Shown here: positions 35,728-43,746 of the stretch, in pieces
Layout of the letters: each line of letters starts with the position of its first letter
How positions within the stretch are numbered: the stretch's first letter is position 1
Origin: Chryseobacterium populi
Lineage (GTDB): Bacteria > Bacteroidota > Bacteroidia > Flavobacteriales > Weeksellaceae
DNA length: 61,645 nt
Assembly (NCBI RefSeq): GCF_000282115.1
Contig: NZ_AKJY01000005.1
Span: 1-61,645, forward strand
Reading direction: 5' to 3'
Made by a program: the position numbers and the translations under genes
Notes under the pieces: generated by a model
Database searches by the model: none
Seen by the model: only the letters and a program-made list of their open reading frames with translations
Told to the model about the DNA's origin: nothing

Positions 35728-35892
35728 ATCTGTGTTTTCCGTAAGATTAATTCCAACACAGAGCTCACAAATATTTTTCACAAACAACTCCAATCATCTG
35801 CAGAATTTGTGAGAGAAAACTACTAAAATATCTGTGTAAATTAAGTTCGACGAAGCAAAATCAAAGAGATACAAAAAATAAAACAAAATAAA

Positions 35893-36417
35893 ATGGACAC
35901 ACCAAAATCAAAAAAATTAGACATTATTATTCCGGCTTATCGGGGACACAGTCAGAATTTTCTGATGGTTCTCGATGGAATTTCTGAAGAAAATGCACTG
36001 AAAAGAATTGAAGGTAGAACCAATCATATCGTTTGGATGGTAGGCAATTTCCTTGATATGCGTTATGCACTGGGAAATATATTCGGGATCAGTGAAGAAT
36101 TTGAATACAAAGATTTTTTCTTTCAGGGAAAAGCATTGGATGAAACTATAAAATACCCTTCTTTGCAGTAGCTTAAAGATGATTTTCACAAAATTTCGCC
36201 CCTTGTTTATCAGAAATTGCTTGAAGTTTCTGATGAAGAATTGGATAAAGCTTTCTCCATGGGAATGAATATTGATTTTTTCCCTGAAACCGTACTGAAT
36301 TTTGTTGGCATGTGCATAGGCCGTGAAGATTATCTGTGCGGACAGATCGGACTGATGCGCAGAATTCTCGGATACGAAGGAATGAAATACGACTTTGACA
36401 AAGATCTTAAATATTGA
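35893..36417 (+). pseudogene. DinB family protein interrupted by one stop codon
   Basis: Frame 35893-36417 encodes a DinB-like protein of 174 codons in which a single TAG at 36169-36171 interrupts the reading frame (YPSLQ-stop-LKDDFHK). Both halves are otherwise conserved: RGHSQNFLMVLDGISEENAL and NHIVWMVGNFLDMRYALG before the stop, and YLCGQIGLMRRILGYEG after. The C-terminal motif has lost the His pair seen in the neighbour (CGQIG instead of HSGQMG). The stop may be real decay, a sequencing error, or readthrough. The downstream hydrolase starts 3 bp after its end. Confidence 0.8.
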
Positions 36418-36420
36418 TCA

Positions 36421-37197
36421 ATGAATCCGGTTGAAAAAGGATATAAGCAGGTGAATGGAATCCAGATGTATTACGAGATCTATAGTTCCGGAAAACCTTT
36501 GGTATTGATTCATGGAGGCGGCTCTTCAATCCAATTTGATTTTAAGGAAGTGATTTCAAGACTGGAAACTCAGTTTCAGCTCATCGGAATCGATCTGCAG
36601 AACCATGGGATGACAGAACACCGGGATATTCCTGAAACTTTTGAACAGGATGCACACGATGTCGCAGGCCTTTTAAAAGAACTGAATACTGGAAAAGCTT
36701 CATTCTGGGGCTTCAGCAATGGTGGAAATACAGTGATGCAGATTGCACATCTTTATCCTGAAATGATGGAAAAACTTGTTGTCGCTTCTTCATTTTTTAA
36801 AAGAAACGGAATGATGGACGGCTTTTTTGAGTCCATGGCGGAAGCTACATTAGAATCAATGCCCGAACCTCTTAAAATCAATTTTTTAAACTTGAATCCC
36901 GACTTTTCAAAGCTTGAAAACCTCTTTGACAAAGACAGCAAAAGAATGCAGACTTTCAAAGACTGGGATGAGAAAATTTTAACATCAATACAGTGTCCCA
37001 CATTATTTATTTCAGGAGATAAAGATGTTATAAAGCCTGAACATATTGTGGAGATGTGGCGTCTGGTCAAAGGGGCTCAGTTAATGATCCTTCCGGCAAC
37101 CCATGGTTCCTATATGATGGCAGATTTCGGGGGAAATACTGATGAGAATCTGATCAGCTTAACAACGAACGAGATACAGAAATTCTTAAACCACTAA
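36421..37197 (+). CDS. Alpha/beta hydrolase
   Basis: A 258-residue alpha/beta-fold hydrolase. The oxyanion segment is LVLIHGGGSS, the nucleophile Ser sits in FWGFSNGGNTV, the acid is the Asp in LFISGDKDVI, and the base His is in LPATHGSYMM. This is the layout of esterases, haloperoxidase-like enzymes and proline iminopeptidase relatives; the substrate is unknown. It starts 3 bp after the DinB-like frame, so cotranscription is likely. Confidence 0.92.
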   Translation: MNPVEKGYKQVNGIQMYYEIYSSGKPLVLIHGGGSSIQFDFKEVISRLETQFQLIGIDLQNHGMTEHRDIPETFEQDAHDVAGLLKELNTGKASFWGFSNGGNTVMQIAHLYPEMMEKLVVASSFFKRNGMMDGFFESMAEATLESMPEPLKINFLNLNPDFSKLENLFDKDSKRMQTFKDWDEKILTSIQCPTLFISGDKDVIKPEHIVEMWRLVKGAQLMILPATHGSYMMADFGGNTDENLISLTTNEIQKFLNH

Positions 37198-37300
37198 GAT
37201 TTTTGTCAAGATTTAGATTATTCTGACTTATTCTTAACGACTTACTGATCCTTAATGGCTCAACATTAAACATAATATTAACTTTTAAAAATTAAATATC

Positions 37301-37732
37301 ATGGCTAAATTAAATCCATACCTGAATTTTGACGGAAAAGCTGAAGAAGCTTTCAATTTCTACAAATCTGTTTTCGGAGGAGAATTCCTTGGCGAAGTTC
37401 ATAAAATGGGAAATGCTCCCGGAACTGAAAACTTGTCCCAGGAAGAAAAAAACAGAGTAATGCACATTGCTCTTCCGATTGGGGGAGACTTATTGATGGC
37501 TTCAGATATTGTTCCGGGATTCGGACAAAGCCTGACCGTTGGAAATAACAATTATGTTTCTATTTTCCCTGAATCGAGAGATGAGGCAGACCGTCTTTTT
37601 AAAGGGCTTTCTGAAGGCGGAAACATAGAAATGCCAATTGAAGACCAGTTTTGGGGAGATTATTTCGGAAGCTTTCAGGACAAATACGGTGTTCATTGGA
37701 TGGTGAACTATAACGAAGGATATACAAAATAA
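37301..37732 (+). CDS. PhnB-like VOC protein
   Basis: A 143-residue VOC protein of the PhnB/YjdN-like group (often misnamed 3-demethylubiquinone-9 3-methyltransferase). Signatures are NPYLNFDGKAEEAFNFYKSV and FGGEFLGEVHKMG at the start and EDQFWGDYFGSFQDKYGVHW at the end. The function is unknown; similar genes accompany SRPBCC and DinB genes in many soil bacteria, as here. A 77-bp gap follows that contains a hairpin. Confidence 0.92.
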   Translation: MAKLNPYLNFDGKAEEAFNFYKSVFGGEFLGEVHKMGNAPGTENLSQEEKNRVMHIALPIGGDLLMASDIVPGFGQSLTVGNNNYVSIFPESRDEADRLFKGLSEGGNIEMPIEDQFWGDYFGSFQDKYGVHWMVNYNEGYTK

Positions 37733-37755
37733 TCTTATATTTAACTAATTTTATA

Positions 37756-37783
37756 AAGGGTAACTGGATTTCCGGTTGCCCTT
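37756..37783 (+). other. Stable hairpin without a T-run
   Basis: AAGGGTAACTGG (37756-37767) pairs with CCGGTTGCCCTT (37772-37783), counting two G-U pairs, but ACCCATC follows instead of a T-run. It may be a weak terminator or a processing site between the PhnB-like and SRPBCC genes. Confidence 0.5.
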
Positions 37784-37808
37784 ACCCATCAAATTAAAAA
37801 ATAAAACT

Positions 37809-38222
37809 ATGGATCCTGTTAAAATTGACATTACAATTCTGTCACCTGTTGAGAAGGTTTGGGATTATTTTAATGCTCCCCGACATATTACGAAATGGAA
37901 TTTTGCTGATGAATCCTGGCAGTGCCCTGCCTCTGAAAATGACCTAAGAGTCGGCGGGAAATTCAAAACCCGGATGGAAGCAAAAGACAAAAGCTTCGGA
38001 TTCGATTTTGAAGGAATTTATGACGAGATTATTCCCAATGAAAAAATAAAATACCACCTTGAAGATGGGAGGAAAGTAGAAGTGGTTTTTGATAAATTGG
38101 ATGACGGTACAACAAAAGTTACCGAGATTTTCGATCCTGAGAAACAAAATTCTGTGGAAATGCAGCGTGAAGGGTGGTATGCCATTCTTAACAATTTCCA
38201 TAAATATGTTGAAAGTCACTAA
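37809..38222 (+). CDS. SRPBCC (AHSA1-like) domain protein
   Basis: A 137-residue START/Bet-v1-like protein of the AHSA1 branch: ILSPVEKVWDYFNAPRHITK, WNFADESWQCP, RVGGKFKTRMEAKDKSFGFD and FEGIYDEIIPNEKIKYHLED are typical. Such proteins form a hydrophobic cavity and act in stress responses or small-molecule binding; the ligand is unknown. ATG 37809 is preferred because the earlier in-frame start at 37776 falls inside the hairpin. It is one of three related SRPBCC genes in 4 kb. Confidence 0.92.
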   Translation: MDPVKIDITILSPVEKVWDYFNAPRHITKWNFADESWQCPASENDLRVGGKFKTRMEAKDKSFGFDFEGIYDEIIPNEKIKYHLEDGRKVEVVFDKLDDGTTKVTEIFDPEKQNSVEMQREGWYAILNNFHKYVESH

Positions 38223-38238
38223 AAATTTTTCTGCAATC

Positions 38239-38499
38239 ATGATCAATTTAATCATAATGGCAAAATGTTTAAGCTCCATTTGCGCTGTTAATCATGTTGC
38301 CAATGGTAATTTTCTTGAAGGGATTCTGGCAATGCCTGCAAGACGGGCTTTGGAAAAAGAGAAAATTGATTCTTTGGAAAAGCTTTCAGACTATTCCGAA
38401 GAAGAGATTATGCAGCTCCATGGTTTCGGAAAGAATGCAATGGCGAAACTGAAAAATCATATGAACGAGCACCAGGTTTCTTTTAAAACATTAAACTAA
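38239..38499 (+). CDS. Small helix-hairpin-helix protein
   Basis: The C-terminal 60 residues (LEGILAMPARRALEKEKIDS, LEKLSDYSEEEIMQLHGFG, KNAMAKLKNHM) form the helix-hairpin-helix fold of the RNA-polymerase-alpha-C-terminal-like family, so nucleic-acid or protein contact is expected. Reading from ATG 38239 gives 86 residues; 38257 is also possible. The longer frame that opens at 38089 overlaps the SRPBCC gene and reads as out-of-frame noise there. It is co-oriented with the SRPBCC gene 16 bp upstream, an association that I recall from other Bacteroidota. Confidence 0.8.
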   Translation: MINLIIMAKCLSSICAVNHVANGNFLEGILAMPARRALEKEKIDSLEKLSDYSEEEIMQLHGFGKNAMAKLKNHMNEHQVSFKTLN

Positions 38500-38685
38500 A
38501 GCATACAGGTAAAGACATAAGTTCGGCTGTCTGTTTTAGGATAATTTCTCTGGTTGGAAGTGGCGATTATTGTGTCATTGACTTCCTCGGATTCTTAATA
38601 CACAAACAGACACAAGGAAACAATGGCTTATTAAACTTTAATGATTACGCTATAAACTATTTAAATCACCCTTAAATTTAAAATC

Positions 38686-39546
38686 ATGAATAACGATATT
38701 TTCCCATGTCTCTGGTATGGCGGAGATGCAAAACAGTCCGCAGAATTTTATACCGGAGTATTCGACGGAAAAATAACTGCAGATACACCGGTTGTGATGA
38801 ATATTGATCTTTTCGGTCAGAAAATAATGTTACTTAATGGTGGTCCTCAATTTGAAAAAAATCCTTCAGTTTCTTTCATGGTAATCTGTGAAACAGAAGA
38901 TGAGGTTCAGAAATACTGGGACCAGCTGTTGGATGGCGGAATGGCTTTAATGGCTTTAGATTCCTATCCGTGGAGTAAAAAATATGGCTGGGTTCAGGAC
39001 CGTTACGGAGTTTCATGGCAGCTGTTTTTCGGTGAAAAACAAAATGACCAGAAAATAGTTCCGACCCTGATGTTCATGCACGAAAATAGTGGAAAAGCCA
39101 TGGAAGCCATGGAATTCTATACCCGGACGTTTCCTGATTCAACAATTGGAAATGTTTTAAGATATAAAGATGGAGGGGAAGAAGCGGGGGAAACCCCTGA
39201 AAATGTTAAGCATGCCCACTTTATAATCGACGGTTATAATTTTTATTGCATGGATTCTTCATATGATCACAAGTTTGATTTCAATGAAGGTATTTCAATC
39301 GTGATAATGACAAATGACCAGGAGCAAACTGATTATCTTTGGAATACGCTTACCTCAAACGGAGGAAGAGAAAGCATGTGCGGATGGCTGAAAGATAAAT
39401 ACGGCTTGAGCTGGCAGATTGTCCCTAAAAGGCTGATTCAGCTGATGAGTGATCCGGATCAGGAAAAAGCTCAGAAAGTGGTTCAGGCAATGATGCAGAT
39501 GCAGAAAATCATCATTAAAGATCTGGAAGAAGCATATCAGTCTTAA
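38686..39546 (+). CDS. Two-domain PhnB-like VOC protein
   Basis: A 286-residue fusion of two PhnB-like VOC domains. Domain 1 (1-125) begins IFPCLWYGGDAKQSAEFYTG and ends YGWVQDRYGVSWQLF. Domain 2 (about 130-255) begins VPTLMFMHENSGKAMEAMEF and ends GWLKDKYGLSWQIVP. A helical tail (PDQEKAQKVVQAMMQMQKI) follows. The double domain could form an internal pseudodimer where single-domain relatives form dimers. Function unknown. It belongs to the VOC/SRPBCC cluster and has 186 bp of gene-free sequence before it. Confidence 0.9.
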   Translation: MNNDIFPCLWYGGDAKQSAEFYTGVFDGKITADTPVVMNIDLFGQKIMLLNGGPQFEKNPSVSFMVICETEDEVQKYWDQLLDGGMALMALDSYPWSKKYGWVQDRYGVSWQLFFGEKQNDQKIVPTLMFMHENSGKAMEAMEFYTRTFPDSTIGNVLRYKDGGEEAGETPENVKHAHFIIDGYNFYCMDSSYDHKFDFNEGISIVIMTNDQEQTDYLWNTLTSNGGRESMCGWLKDKYGLSWQIVPKRLIQLMSDPDQEKAQKVVQAMMQMQKIIIKDLEEAYQS

Positions 39547-39591
39547 TTTTTTCGGCTTGCTGTTTGATGCTATTTAGAAAAAGATTTGCTT

Positions 39592-40425
39592 ATGAAAACA
39601 CAGAACAAGTCAAAATCTAAATCAAAAGTCCCTAAAGAAGGACTGTTCCCTGAAATCATCCGTGAAAACTACCGGGGAAGTAAAAAGCTTCTCGACAAAA
39701 AAGCCGTCATTTCTGGTGGAGACAGTGGAATAGGGCAGGCTGTAGCAATACATTTTGCAAGAGAGGGAGCAGATGTTGCCATCATCTATAAAGAAACTGA
39801 TAAAGATGCCAGGGAAACCCTGAAACTGGTAGAAAAAGAAGGGCGGAAATGTATTTTGCTGAAAGGTGATATTTCCAAAAAAACTTTCAGAACTAAATGC
39901 ATAGACCGGATCAGGAAAGATTGGAAAAACCTGGATATTCTGGTTAATAATGCAGGGGTTCAGTTTCCTGAAAATGATATTGAAAAAATTTCCGATGATC
40001 AGATTAAGGAAACTTTTAATGTCAATATCATTTCGATGATTGCATTCACGCGGGATTTTTTGCCTTTAATGAAAAAAGGAGGCAGGATTATCTGTACAAC
40101 TTCGGTTACTGCATACCGTGGAAGTGATCACCTGATTGATTATTCTGCAACGAAAGGGGCTATTGCAACTTTTATCCGTTCGTTGGCGACCAACCTTGCA
40201 GAAAAGAAAATTTTAGTCAATGGAGTTGCCCCCGGACCGATCTGGACACCTCTTGTAAAAGAAACATTCGATGATCTTTCAACCTTCGGAAAAGATAACC
40301 CTATGAAAAGAGCAGGGCAGCCTTCGGAGGTAGCTCCGGCTTTTGTTTTTCTGGCTTCGGAGGATTCCAGTTTTATTACCGGTGAAATTATTCATATTAA
40401 TGGAGGAGACTTTGTAGGAGGGTGA
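39592..40425 (+). CDS. SDR family oxidoreductase (YghA/YhdF-like)
   Basis: A 277-residue short-chain dehydrogenase with a Lys-rich N-terminal extension (MKTQNKSKSKSKVPKEGLFP) typical of the YghA/general-stress SDR group. Motifs: ISGGDSGIGQAVAIHFAREG (cofactor), VNNAG, TTSVTAYRGS (catalytic Ser), YSATKGA (catalytic Tyr and Lys), and SSFITGEIIHINGG. ATG 39592 is preferred to the TTG two codons earlier. Substrate unknown; homologues are often stress-induced. It lies 45 bp after the two-domain VOC gene. Confidence 0.92.
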   Translation: MKTQNKSKSKSKVPKEGLFPEIIRENYRGSKKLLDKKAVISGGDSGIGQAVAIHFAREGADVAIIYKETDKDARETLKLVEKEGRKCILLKGDISKKTFRTKCIDRIRKDWKNLDILVNNAGVQFPENDIEKISDDQIKETFNVNIISMIAFTRDFLPLMKKGGRIICTTSVTAYRGSDHLIDYSATKGAIATFIRSLATNLAEKKILVNGVAPGPIWTPLVKETFDDLSTFGKDNPMKRAGQPSEVAPAFVFLASEDSSFITGEIIHINGGDFVGG

Positions 40426-40504
40426 TATTTTAAATTTATCTTTAAACCGTAAAGTCATAAAAGCTTAGCATAAGCTGAAATCTCACAACATTAAAAACAA
40501 AAAC

Positions 40505-40933
40505 ATGGAAACATTATTGTATGAAGTTCAAATCAATGCAAGTCCGGAAAAAGTATGGGATGTATTGTGGAGCGAAATTACCTACAGGCAATGGACCACA
40601 GCTTTCACAGACGGTTCTTTTTACCAGGGAACACTGGAAGAAGGAAGTATCGTGAAATTTTTCGATCCAAATAACAACGGAATGTACAGCCGTGTTGAAA
40701 AAAATATACCTAATAAAGAAATGAAATTCTTACATCTCGGTGAAATTTACGATGGAGTGGAAAGCCCACAGGATTGGGGCGATGCCACAGAAACTTATAT
40801 TCTGGAAGAAACCGAGGACGGAACCAGGCTGAAAAGTGAAATTCACTCACCTGTTGAGTTTATTGCATTTTTTGAAGATAAATTTCCAAAAGCTTTGGGA
40901 ATTGTAAAGAATTTATCTGAAAACCAACTTTAG
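40505..40933 (+). CDS. SRPBCC domain protein (tandem copy 1)
   Basis: A 142-residue AHSA1-like protein: LYEVQINASPEKVWDVLWSE, YRQWTTAFTDGSFYQGTLEE, GSIVKFFDPNNNGMYSRVEK and MKFLHLGEIYDGVE. The pattern matches the next gene (MET-L-YE, KVW-x-LWS, T-x-GS, FLHLG), so the two arose by tandem duplication. Ligand and function are unknown. The palindromic repeat copy B lies directly behind it. Confidence 0.9.
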   Translation: METLLYEVQINASPEKVWDVLWSEITYRQWTTAFTDGSFYQGTLEEGSIVKFFDPNNNGMYSRVEKNIPNKEMKFLHLGEIYDGVESPQDWGDATETYILEETEDGTRLKSEIHSPVEFIAFFEDKFPKALGIVKNLSENQL

Positions 40934-40940
40934 CATCTAA

Positions 40941-40990
40941 AATTCCCCTCCTCCGGAGGGGTGTCAAATCTTTGATTTGACGGGGTGGTT
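40941..40990. repeat. Dispersed palindromic repeat, copy B
   Basis: AATTCCCCTCCTCCGGAGG, then GGTGTC, the hairpin GTCAAATC/GATTTGAC (40963-40970 with 40974-40981), then GGGGTGGTT. In reverse complement this is the same order as copy A at 521-583, next to the DUF559 gene. The ends are conserved and the inner stem differs in sequence. It separates the two tandem SRPBCC genes and could also terminate transcription. Confidence 0.75.
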
Positions 40991-41031
40991 CAGATTCAAC
41001 TCAATAAAAACCAACCAAAAAAAATTAAAAT

Positions 41032-41475
41032 ATGGAAACATTATCGTACGAAACAATAATCGATGCACCTTTACAGAAAGTATGGAACATCTTGTGGAGC
41101 CCTGAAACCTATGGAGAATGGACAAAGTTCTTCAGTCCGGGTTCTCAGATGAAATCCGATTGGAAAGTAGGCGGAAAAACTTATTTCCTTAATGCGGAAA
41201 ACGAAGGAATGGTTTCTACCATTGACAGTCTTGATGAACCCAATCAGATTGTATTTAAACATCTGGGAATGGTAGATAAAAATGGAGTAGAAGATACTCA
41301 AAGTAAAGAAGTCATGGAATGGAACGGAGCTTTTGAAAAATATTTCCTGATCGATTTTGACGGAAAAACCAAACTCCATGCTGAAGTGCAGATTGAAAAA
41401 AACTGGGAAGACCATATGAATACCGGTTTTACAAAAGGCCTGGAGGTGGTTAAAAACATGGCTGAAAAGAATTAG
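41032..41475 (+). CDS. SRPBCC domain protein (tandem copy 2)
   Basis: A 147-residue AHSA1-like protein: SYETIIDAPLQKVWNILWSP, ETYGEWTKFFSPGSQMKSDW, VGGKTYFLNAENEGMVSTID and FKHLGMVDKNGVED, ending in GFTKGLEVVKNMAEKN. It is homologous to the product of 40505-40933, from which it is separated by the palindromic repeat. The fold predicts a ligand-binding cavity; no ligand is known. Confidence 0.9.
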   Translation: METLSYETIIDAPLQKVWNILWSPETYGEWTKFFSPGSQMKSDWKVGGKTYFLNAENEGMVSTIDSLDEPNQIVFKHLGMVDKNGVEDTQSKEVMEWNGAFEKYFLIDFDGKTKLHAEVQIEKNWEDHMNTGFTKGLEVVKNMAEKN

Positions 41476-41518
41476 TTTTAAAAGTTTTTTTATTCTGTGA
41501 AAATCTGACAAAAGATAT

Positions 41519-41977
41519 ATGAAGCTACTGGCAATTCTTTTCGGAACATTTATCCTGGCTTTATTGGGAACAAAAGTGTTTCAGGGAAGCTGGGATTTTT
41601 TATTTTCCGGAAACCTTGGGATGACGGTATTCATCATTTTTACAGGATTATCCCATTTTAAGTTCCAGAAAGGGATGGCGATGATGATTCCTGGTTTTAT
41701 TCCTGCTAAAATGTTTTGGGTATATTTTACAGGAGTCATTGAAATTGCCGCAGGAATCGGCTTGATGATTCCTTTCCTTCGTGAAACTACCGCAATCCTG
41801 CTGATTATTTTTTATATTCTGGTTTTTGTTGCTAATATCAACGCATCGAAAAAAAGAGTAAATTTATTCAAAGCAGATTATACAGGCCCCGGAATGGGCT
41901 ATCTTTTTAAAGAAAGGCTTCCGATGCAGATTATTTTAATTGCATGGACCTGGTATTTCGGGATTTATTTAAATTAA
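41519..41977 (+). CDS. DoxX-like membrane protein
   Basis: A 152-residue protein with four or five transmembrane helices (LAILFGTFILALLGTKVF, LGMTVFIIFTGLSHFKF, KMFWVYFTGVIEIAAGIGLM, TAILLIIFYILVFVANI, MQIILIAWTWYFGIYL). The GLSHF and EIAAGIGL segments are typical of the DoxX family. It is the last gene of the VOC/SRPBCC block before a terminator. The function is unknown. Confidence 0.82.
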   Translation: MKLLAILFGTFILALLGTKVFQGSWDFLFSGNLGMTVFIIFTGLSHFKFQKGMAMMIPGFIPAKMFWVYFTGVIEIAAGIGLMIPFLRETTAILLIIFYILVFVANINASKKRVNLFKADYTGPGMGYLFKERLPMQIILIAWTWYFGIYLN

Positions 41978-42000
41978 CTGACAAATTTTCACCCTTATAA

Positions 42001-42036
42001 AAACGGAAAGTATTTTGCTTTCCGTTTGTTGTTTTA
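42001..42036 (+). terminator. Rho-independent terminator
   Basis: AAACGGAAAG (42001-42010) pairs with CTTTCCGTTT (42018-42027), followed by GTTGTTTT. It closes the VOC/SRPBCC block. Confidence 0.85.
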
Positions 42037-42204
42037 TAATTAATGAGCTTTTATTGAGATTCTTGCATAATGACAGGCTTTATTTTGATTTTTAAAGTTT
42101 TAATGAAATCAATGAAAATACTGTGGATAGAAGAAAAAGCTTAAATTCATAAAAATATTTTAAATTTATTAAAGTAAAATAAAAAGACTGATCGTCATAG
42201 CAAT

Positions 42205-42783
42205 ATGGAGGTTGTCGAAAAAATATCAATGCCACAGAAAGAGAAAGAAAGTATCATCTCACAAACCGTTTCAAAGTACGGCGGTAAGCTGATGTCTTTC
42301 ATTCGTCCCAAAGTGAAAAATACCGAGGATGCAGAAGATATTTTGCAGGAGGTATGGTATCAGTTCAGTAGTCTTACCAATCTTTCGGAGATTGTGAATG
42401 TAGGCGGATGGTTGTACAGAGTGACCGCCAATAAAATCACAGACCGCTACCGCAAAAAGAAAACAGAAAACCTTGAAGATTTTGTATATGAAGATGAAGA
42501 CGGCAGTTTTTCTATAAAAGATATACTCCTGCTGGATGAAAGTGCAGGTCCGGAAGTAAAAATGTTCCAGGATGAAATCTGGAAAAAATTATTCGAAGCC
42601 CTGGAAGAGCTTCCTGAAAAACAAAAGCTGGTGTATATAGAAAATGAACTGAATGACAAAACTCTTCAACAAATTGCCGATGAACAAGGCGAAAATATAA
42701 AGACAATCATCAGCAGAAAAAATTACGCAGTGAAACATCTGAGAAACAGATTGAGAAGATTATACGAAGATTTAAATAGTTAG
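42205..42783 (+). CDS. ECF RNA polymerase sigma factor (third in window)
   Basis: A 192-residue ECF sigma factor. Region 2: GKLMSFIRPKVKNTEDAEDI, LQEVWYQFSS and GGWLYRVTANKITDRYRKKK. Region 4: LEELPEKQKLVYIENELNDK and TLQQIADEQGENIKTIISRK. A 40-residue acidic linker (EDFVYEDEDGSFSIKDILLL) joins them. It is unrelated in detail to the paralogues at 7.7 and 11.3 kb, and no GTAACA/CTAACT motif lies upstream. Two small proteins with hydrophobic helices follow in the same orientation; either may modulate it. The start could be the ATG at 42205 or the one eight codons later. Confidence 0.9.
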   Translation: MEVVEKISMPQKEKESIISQTVSKYGGKLMSFIRPKVKNTEDAEDILQEVWYQFSSLTNLSEIVNVGGWLYRVTANKITDRYRKKKTENLEDFVYEDEDGSFSIKDILLLDESAGPEVKMFQDEIWKKLFEALEELPEKQKLVYIENELNDKTLQQIADEQGENIKTIISRKNYAVKHLRNRLRRLYEDLNS

Positions 42784-42797
42784 TAAAGAAGAAAGTT

Positions 42798-43142
42798 ATG
42801 AATTATAAACACAAAAAAGGTTGGATTTTTTTAATATTATGTCCACCATTGATTTTCCTTGGGGTTACATGGATCGTAATGGCCCTCTGGAATTGCCTGC
42901 TTCCCGATATTTTAGGGGCGAAAACAATTACTTACTGGCAGGCGATGGGAATATTGGTTTTAAGTAAAATTCTTTTCGGAGGATTTCATTTCGGAAAAGG
43001 GATGAGAGAATTTAAGGAAAAGAAGATGATGAGAGACAGAATGATGAGCCTATCTCCGGAAGAAAGGGAAAAATTCAAAGAAGTCTGGAAAGACAAATGT
43101 TCAGGAGGTTTTTTCAACAGACACAACAGAACAAACGAATAA
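42798..43142 (+). CDS. Small membrane protein in sigma operon
   Basis: A 114-residue protein with two transmembrane helices (GWIFLILCPPLIFLGVTWIVMALW and TYWQAMGILVLSKILFGGF) and a basic C-terminal helix (FKEKKMMRDRMMSLSPEERE). The segment LSPEEREKFKEVWK resembles the metal/stress-sensor helix of periplasmic CpxP/Spy-like proteins, but the match is weak. It starts 14 bp after the sigma gene and may act as its regulator (inference). I do not recognise a family with certainty. Confidence 0.75.
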   Translation: MNYKHKKGWIFLILCPPLIFLGVTWIVMALWNCLLPDILGAKTITYWQAMGILVLSKILFGGFHFGKGMREFKEKKMMRDRMMSLSPEEREKFKEVWKDKCSGGFFNRHNRTNE

Positions 43143-43228
43143 TAAAAATTTTAGAAGTAGTAAAGTAAAATTAAAATTTATTCGTCTATATAAAAAACAG
43201 GAAGTAGTAAAATTTAAAATTTTGAAAA

Positions 43229-43486
43229 ATGAAAAATTCAACATTAAAAGGTGCTCTGGGAGCATTAGCCGTTGTGGGTGTAGCATTAGTTGCTAAGAAA
43301 ATGGCAGAAAGAAAAAGATTTGTAAAAGGTATTTTTGATGAATATGGAATCAAAGAAAGATCGCCTTTCGGTCTTGCAGATAAAATCAGAGAAATGAATG
43401 ATGAGCAGTATCAGGAATTAAAAGGTAAGTTTAAAAAAGAATTTGCTTCAAGATGCTGCAGGAAAGATGAAATTTACGAAGCGTAA
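43229..43486 (+). CDS. Small hypothetical protein in sigma operon
   Basis: An 85-residue protein with an N-terminal helix (LKGALGALAVVGVALVAKKM) that could be a membrane anchor, followed by a charged region (ERKRFVKGIFDEYGIKERSP, MNDEQYQELKGKFKKEFASR) and a CC pair near the C-terminus. The EQYQELKGKFKKEF stretch resembles the sigma-operon neighbour upstream (EEREKFKEVWK), so the two may have similar partners. A strong terminator follows, closing the sigma operon. Confidence 0.7.
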   Translation: MKNSTLKGALGALAVVGVALVAKKMAERKRFVKGIFDEYGIKERSPFGLADKIREMNDEQYQELKGKFKKEFASRCCRKDEIYEA

Positions 43487-43516
43487 GTTTTCAAAGCTAA
43501 ATTGAAATTGTTTAAT

Positions 43517-43553
43517 TCCGGCGCGGGAAGCAGAGCTTCCCGCGCCGGAGTCT
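43517..43553 (+). terminator. Rho-independent terminator of the sigma operon
   Basis: Perfect 15-bp GC-rich stem (43517-43531 with 43535-43549) with an AGA loop, followed by GTCTTT. Confidence 0.82.
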
Positions 43554-43565
43554 TTATGTGACCTG

Positions 43566-43666
43566 GTGGCTTCGGGAGCCTCAGCCACCGGCTTTATAGC
43601 AGTTTTGTAATCTAGGAAAAAATATATTGTCATACGCCCCCTGGTGGCTGAGGCTTCCGAAGCCAC
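43566..43666. repeat. Inverted pair of 24-bp palindromic units (REPIN-like)
   Basis: The 24-bp unit at 43566-43589 starts GTGGCTTC and ends CAGCCACC; its reverse complement is at 43643-43666 with one mismatch. Each unit is itself near-palindromic (GTGGCT/AGCCAC ends). Two inverted REP-like units around a 53-bp spacer match the layout of a REPIN or BIME. No second copy is seen in the window. Confidence 0.7.
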
Positions 43667-43746
43667 ATATCAGCTATATCTATAAAGTCATGAATGTTAT
43701 TTGTGTTTAAAAAGAAAAATAATTCCTTATTTTTGCAGGGTTATAC

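Noticed and set aside
38089..38238. N-terminal extension of the HhH protein
   Set aside because: The extension is an out-of-frame reading of the SRPBCC gene.
41071..41511. Minus-strand 146-codon frame opposite SRPBCC copy 2
   Set aside because: It is antisense to a recognised SRPBCC gene and resembles no family.
43600..43680. Insertion-sequence ends around the 24-bp inverted repeat
   Set aside because: The 53-bp interior has no room for a transposase, so a REPIN-like element is the better reading.
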